From Vespula vulgaris (Eukaryota > Arthropoda > Insecta > Hymenoptera > Vespidae): a stretch of DNA of 64,000 nucleotides. The stretch lies in contig NC_066600.1 of NCBI RefSeq assembly GCF_905475345.1, forward strand, positions 1,896,001 to 1,960,000, given 5' to 3'. The position numbers and the translations under genes are program-made. The notes beneath the pieces are model-generated. The model made no database searches, was not told the DNA's origin, and saw nothing but the letters and a program-made list of their open reading frames with translations. This document shows, one piece after another, positions 61,560-64,000 of the stretch (position 1 is the first letter of the stretch; each line of letters starts with the position of its first letter).

Positions 61560-61691
61560 GGTCCAGACACGAAATTAATAATCCGTCGTTTCTTATGCCT
61601 CGTTATCGCGCATCGTCACGTCTTTATAACGCGGCCGGCCCTCGTACGTCAGATGCTATCGTCGTATCTCGTACGGCTAGCAGCTAATAAA
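61560..61691 (+). other. candidate exon ending at tandem donors
   Basis: Non-repetitive sequence between a (GA)n run and a (TC)n run ends at two consecutive donors, AATAAA|GTAAGTG (GT at 61692) and GCGA|GTAAGTATA (GT at 61702). A frame with ATG at 61641 reads MLSSYLVRLAANK to the first donor in phase 0. Another frame over the same bases gives a complete 30-codon ORF ending TASS. The left edge is undefined. Paired with the acceptor before 61928 this would make an intron of about 226-236 nt. Confidence 0.22.
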
Positions 61692-61778
61692 GTAAGTGCG
61701 AGTAAGTATAAACTACCGAGCGGTGAGCCACCACCCTCGATGTTCCGCCCCAGCGGAGAGATAACATCTCTCGTTCTC

Positions 61779-61813
61779 TCTCTCTCTCTCTCTCTCTTTC
61801 CCTTTGCCTCTCT

Positions 61814-61865
<52 letters not shown>

Positions 61866-61890
61866 TTCTTTCTTTCTATCTATCTCTCAC
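61779..61890. repeat. (TC)n tract
   Basis: Over 100 bases of TC with TTT and ATC breaks; serves as the pyrimidine tract for the acceptor before 61928. Confidence 0.9.
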
Positions 61891-61927
61891 ACCCTCAACC
61901 CTTGCTCACCTTTCATCCGATCGCCAG

Positions 61928-62000
61928 GAGGCTTCCCTACGATCAGCTACTTCAGAAGCTGCAGCATCTGGCCATCATAAATTCTCTTAAACCGTCCCAT
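61928..62000 (+). other. exon-like island with splice signals on both strands
   Basis: On the plus strand a CT-rich tract of over 100 nt leads to GATCGCCAG, a good acceptor ending at 61927. The following bases read RLPYDQLLQKLQHLAIINSL in one frame, with CTG, CAG and GCC codons. If spliced in phase 0 from 61691, a different frame is used and stops after 20 codons. On the minus strand the same bases are open as WPDAAASEVADRREASWRSD and run into AAAG|GTGAGC, a good donor with GT at about 61906. The coding strand, if any, is undecided. Confidence 0.22.
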
Positions 62001-62224
62001 GTAATACCCAATAGTTTTCAAACTCATAAACGAACAAGAGGAATTTTCATTTCTTTTTTCTTTTTTTATTCATTTCTTTCTGACTCGTCTTAGTTCTCTT
62101 TTTTCGTATTCAACGCGGAAGATAATAAAATATAAGAAGGGAGGGAATGATCTCGTTGAGTCTACAAGAAAAATCGGAGAACCGGAGATCGTTGCAATGT
62201 GTGAAACAGATGGATTGGGAGAAC

Positions 62225-62300
62225 GAAGAGAAGAAGGAGGAGGAGGAAGATACGGATAAGGAAGAAGAAGAAGAAGAAGAAGAAGAAGAAGAAGAAGAAA
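62225..62300. repeat. (GAG)n/(GAA)n array
   Basis: GGA then GAA trinucleotides; read as poly-Glu and, on the other strand, poly-Leu. Confidence 0.9.
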
Positions 62301-62696
62301 AGTCAAATTGTTCGTTCGATCGATATCCTTCGATCTCGTGTTATAACGTTGCTAGAATTTATACGATGATACATCGGGAATAGAGAAAGATTAAAAAAAA
62401 GAAAGAAAAAAGAAAAAGAAAAAAAACAGAGAAAAAAGAAAAAAGAAAGAGAGAGAGAGAAATAATAAGAAAAAATAGTTAGAAGGGAAGAAGAGTCTCG
62501 GTACCATATGCACTCTCTACGTAGGAGCGAAATAACGGTCAAGATCGACTCACTTCGTTTCGAGAGTTCGAGGGTTCGAGTTCGATTCCGCGATACTGAC
62601 AAACATATTGCCTTATAGCGGGCAGAACAAATGGCAATATATTGCGGCGTTAGCACGAGGAAGGATCTCTTCGGTAGGTTCGTTCCCATAGATGAG

Positions 62697-62805
62697 AGGC
62701 GAGGAGGAGATGTTGGATGAGAGAAGAAGAAGAAAGAAGAAGAGGAAGAGAACGAGAAGAAGGAGAAGGAGAAGGAGAAGAAGAAGAAGAAGAAGAAGGA
62801 GCAAC
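62697..62805. repeat. (GAA)n/(GGA)n array
   Basis: GAA, AGG and GAG trinucleotides over about 100 bases. Confidence 0.9.
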
Positions 62806-63402
62806 GGCAGCAGCAAAGTCGAGACTACTCGGGCCGCATGCTCTCCCACGCGGTGGCTTGTACGGCCGTTCCGGTACGGCGTTGCGGCAAATCAACATCT
62901 CTAAGGGCCGACTGCCTCTCTCTCTTTCTCTCTCTCTGTCTTTCTTTTTTGTTCTCTATCTTTCTCTCTCTCTCGCTATCGTTCTCTTTCTTTTTCTCTC
63001 TTTACGATGTTACCGCTCTTCTCTTCGAACTATACGTATCGGCAATTACCGCGATACATCGATTACAAGGCCGCGAAATCAACGCATCTGACGCGCTCGT
63101 GCCTCGAAAAGCATGCTGAACCCCTACTAGGAAACATCGATCCTTTTCTTTTCCCTTCTCGATCTTTGTGTATACACGCGTTACACGATCTATCTGTCGC
63201 TATCTAATCGAAAGAAATTAATTAAGACGATTAATTTAGAAATAAATCGTTTTTATATCCGATATTACGATCCTTCACGACAGATTAATATACGATTGAT
63301 ATTAATTGCTTAATTTTTCATTTTTATTATTAAACCATCGTGATTGGTAATATCTTTTTTTAAGTCTTACTTTTTTGTTTTTGTTTTTGTTTTTCTTTTC
63401 AG

Positions 63403-63492
63403 GGAGATACGAAATTAATCGTTTATCGTATTTAAGAGATTCGAAACGAATCTTTTCGCGATCGGGATAATTACTTTTCTTCGAGGAGGTCC
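63403..63492 (+). other. candidate non-coding or terminal exon with strong splice pair
   Basis: A T-rich tract with repeated GTTTTT units (63370-63400) ends in CTTTTCAG, an excellent acceptor. Ninety bases later GGTCC|GTAAGTGA is a strong donor with GT at 63493. All three frames contain a stop inside the 90 nt; the longest, entered with two leading bases, reads RYEINRLSYLRDSKRIFSR before TAA. An untranslated or long non-coding RNA exon fits best. Chance pairing of two strong signals cannot be excluded. Confidence 0.3.
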
Positions 63493-64000
63493 GTAAGTGA
63501 AAGAAATCTTATTATTCTTGTAAAAAAATGAAAGAGAAAAAGAGATAGAGAGAGAATATCGCCGACCTTGCTTGTACGTATCCGCAATTACCCTAATACA
63601 TTGGCAAAGCTAGGTTGTGGAGATCTCCACGAAGTATTGACGTTTACGCTTAGAAAGGGTTAAGGTAAAGTTCAAAGATCGTGGAACGTACGATCCCGGG
63701 GTATGCATTATAAAGGATTTTTCTTTAATGGTGGCCAGAGGTAATGGAGATGACATAAGTAGTAAATAGTGATCATTGGGAAGTACCATCGTGTTCGTAA
63801 GTCATAGATTTTTAATTATTGTTCATCGGGAGTCACGAAATAGAATTAATACCGTAGACTATTGTTCCGTGATTTTAACGATAGATCTCTCGTCAAACTT
63901 AAAATACATTAATCTCGATCAATCGTAATTCATGCTAATGAAATTTGACGAGTAGTAGGTAGTTGGATGTATCGATCGTTAGGAATGATGGATAAATAAA

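Noticed and set aside
61488..62093. 201-codon plus-strand ORF
   Set aside because: It spans a (GA)n and a (TC)n array; only the two non-repetitive pieces are discussed as exon candidates.
62565..62595. GGTTCGAGTTCGATTCC, like a tRNA T-arm (B box)
   Set aside because: No A box, acceptor-stem pairing or anticodon arm can be found upstream at tRNA spacing.
62303..62904. Leu/Ser-rich and Glu/Arg-rich ORFs on both strands
   Set aside because: They derive from GAA/GGA arrays.
1..64000. CRISPR array, insertion sequences, bacterial operons
   Set aside because: No spaced identical repeats, no transposase frame, and composition is eukaryotic.
1..64000. Transposable elements
   Set aside because: No long terminal repeats, transposase or reverse-transcriptase frames, or TSD-flanked inverted repeats were seen by eye; short or very old remnants could be missed without a library search.
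1..64000. Conserved insect microRNAs
   Set aside because: I scanned by eye for well-known mature sequences such as let-7, miR-1, miR-9, miR-34 and miR-276 and found none; novel hairpins would need a folding program.

Overview
The window looks like nuclear DNA of an insect, most likely a hymenopteran (wasp, bee or ant). It is AT-rich, yet CpG is not depleted: TCGA, ACGT and (ACG)n or (GTC)n arrays are everywhere. It is saturated with short tandem repeats ((GA)n, (TC)n, (TA)n, tetra- and pentanucleotides). No bacterial-style gene layout is present, and I recognise no transposon, tRNA, rRNA, CRISPR array or virus. The order is an inference from composition; the species cannot be read from this sequence.

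No protein family is recognisable in the 64 kb. Nearly all longer open frames are read through microsatellites and give runs of Ser/Leu, Glu/Arg, Tyr/Ile, Lys or Val. The simplest reading is a gene desert or the inside of very large introns.

Layout. 1-5.5 kb: AT, GA and CTA arrays plus a non-repetitive open stretch at 229-425. 5.5-6.5 kb: the best plus-strand splice arrangement (donor at 5753, strong acceptor before 6150, donor at 6461). 6.5-20 kb: microsatellites around GC-richer islands near 10.0-10.4, 12.9-14.0 and 14.7-15.5 kb. 20-30 kb: mostly AT-rich spacer, with a tandem duplication at 25.2 kb. 30-37 kb: dense trinucleotide arrays, two phase-compatible minus-strand exon candidates (33881-33952 and 32435-32539), and islands at 30.3, 34.6-34.9, 36.1 and 36.6 kb. 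37-46 kb: purine-rich spacer with two diverged tandem duplications. 46-54 kb: islands at 46.6, 48.5, 52.1 and 53.4 kb and a 35-nt Z-DNA-type tract. 54-64 kb: AT spacer with a third diverged duplication, an octanucleotide array at 60.3 kb, and exon-like signals at 57.8, 61.7-62.0 and 63.4 kb.

Exon candidates below rest on splice-site pairs and open frames only. GTRAGT alone is expected about 30 times per strand in 64 kb by chance, so each candidate stays low confidence until RNA or cross-species data are seen. Repeat and palindrome calls are read directly from the sequence and are much firmer.
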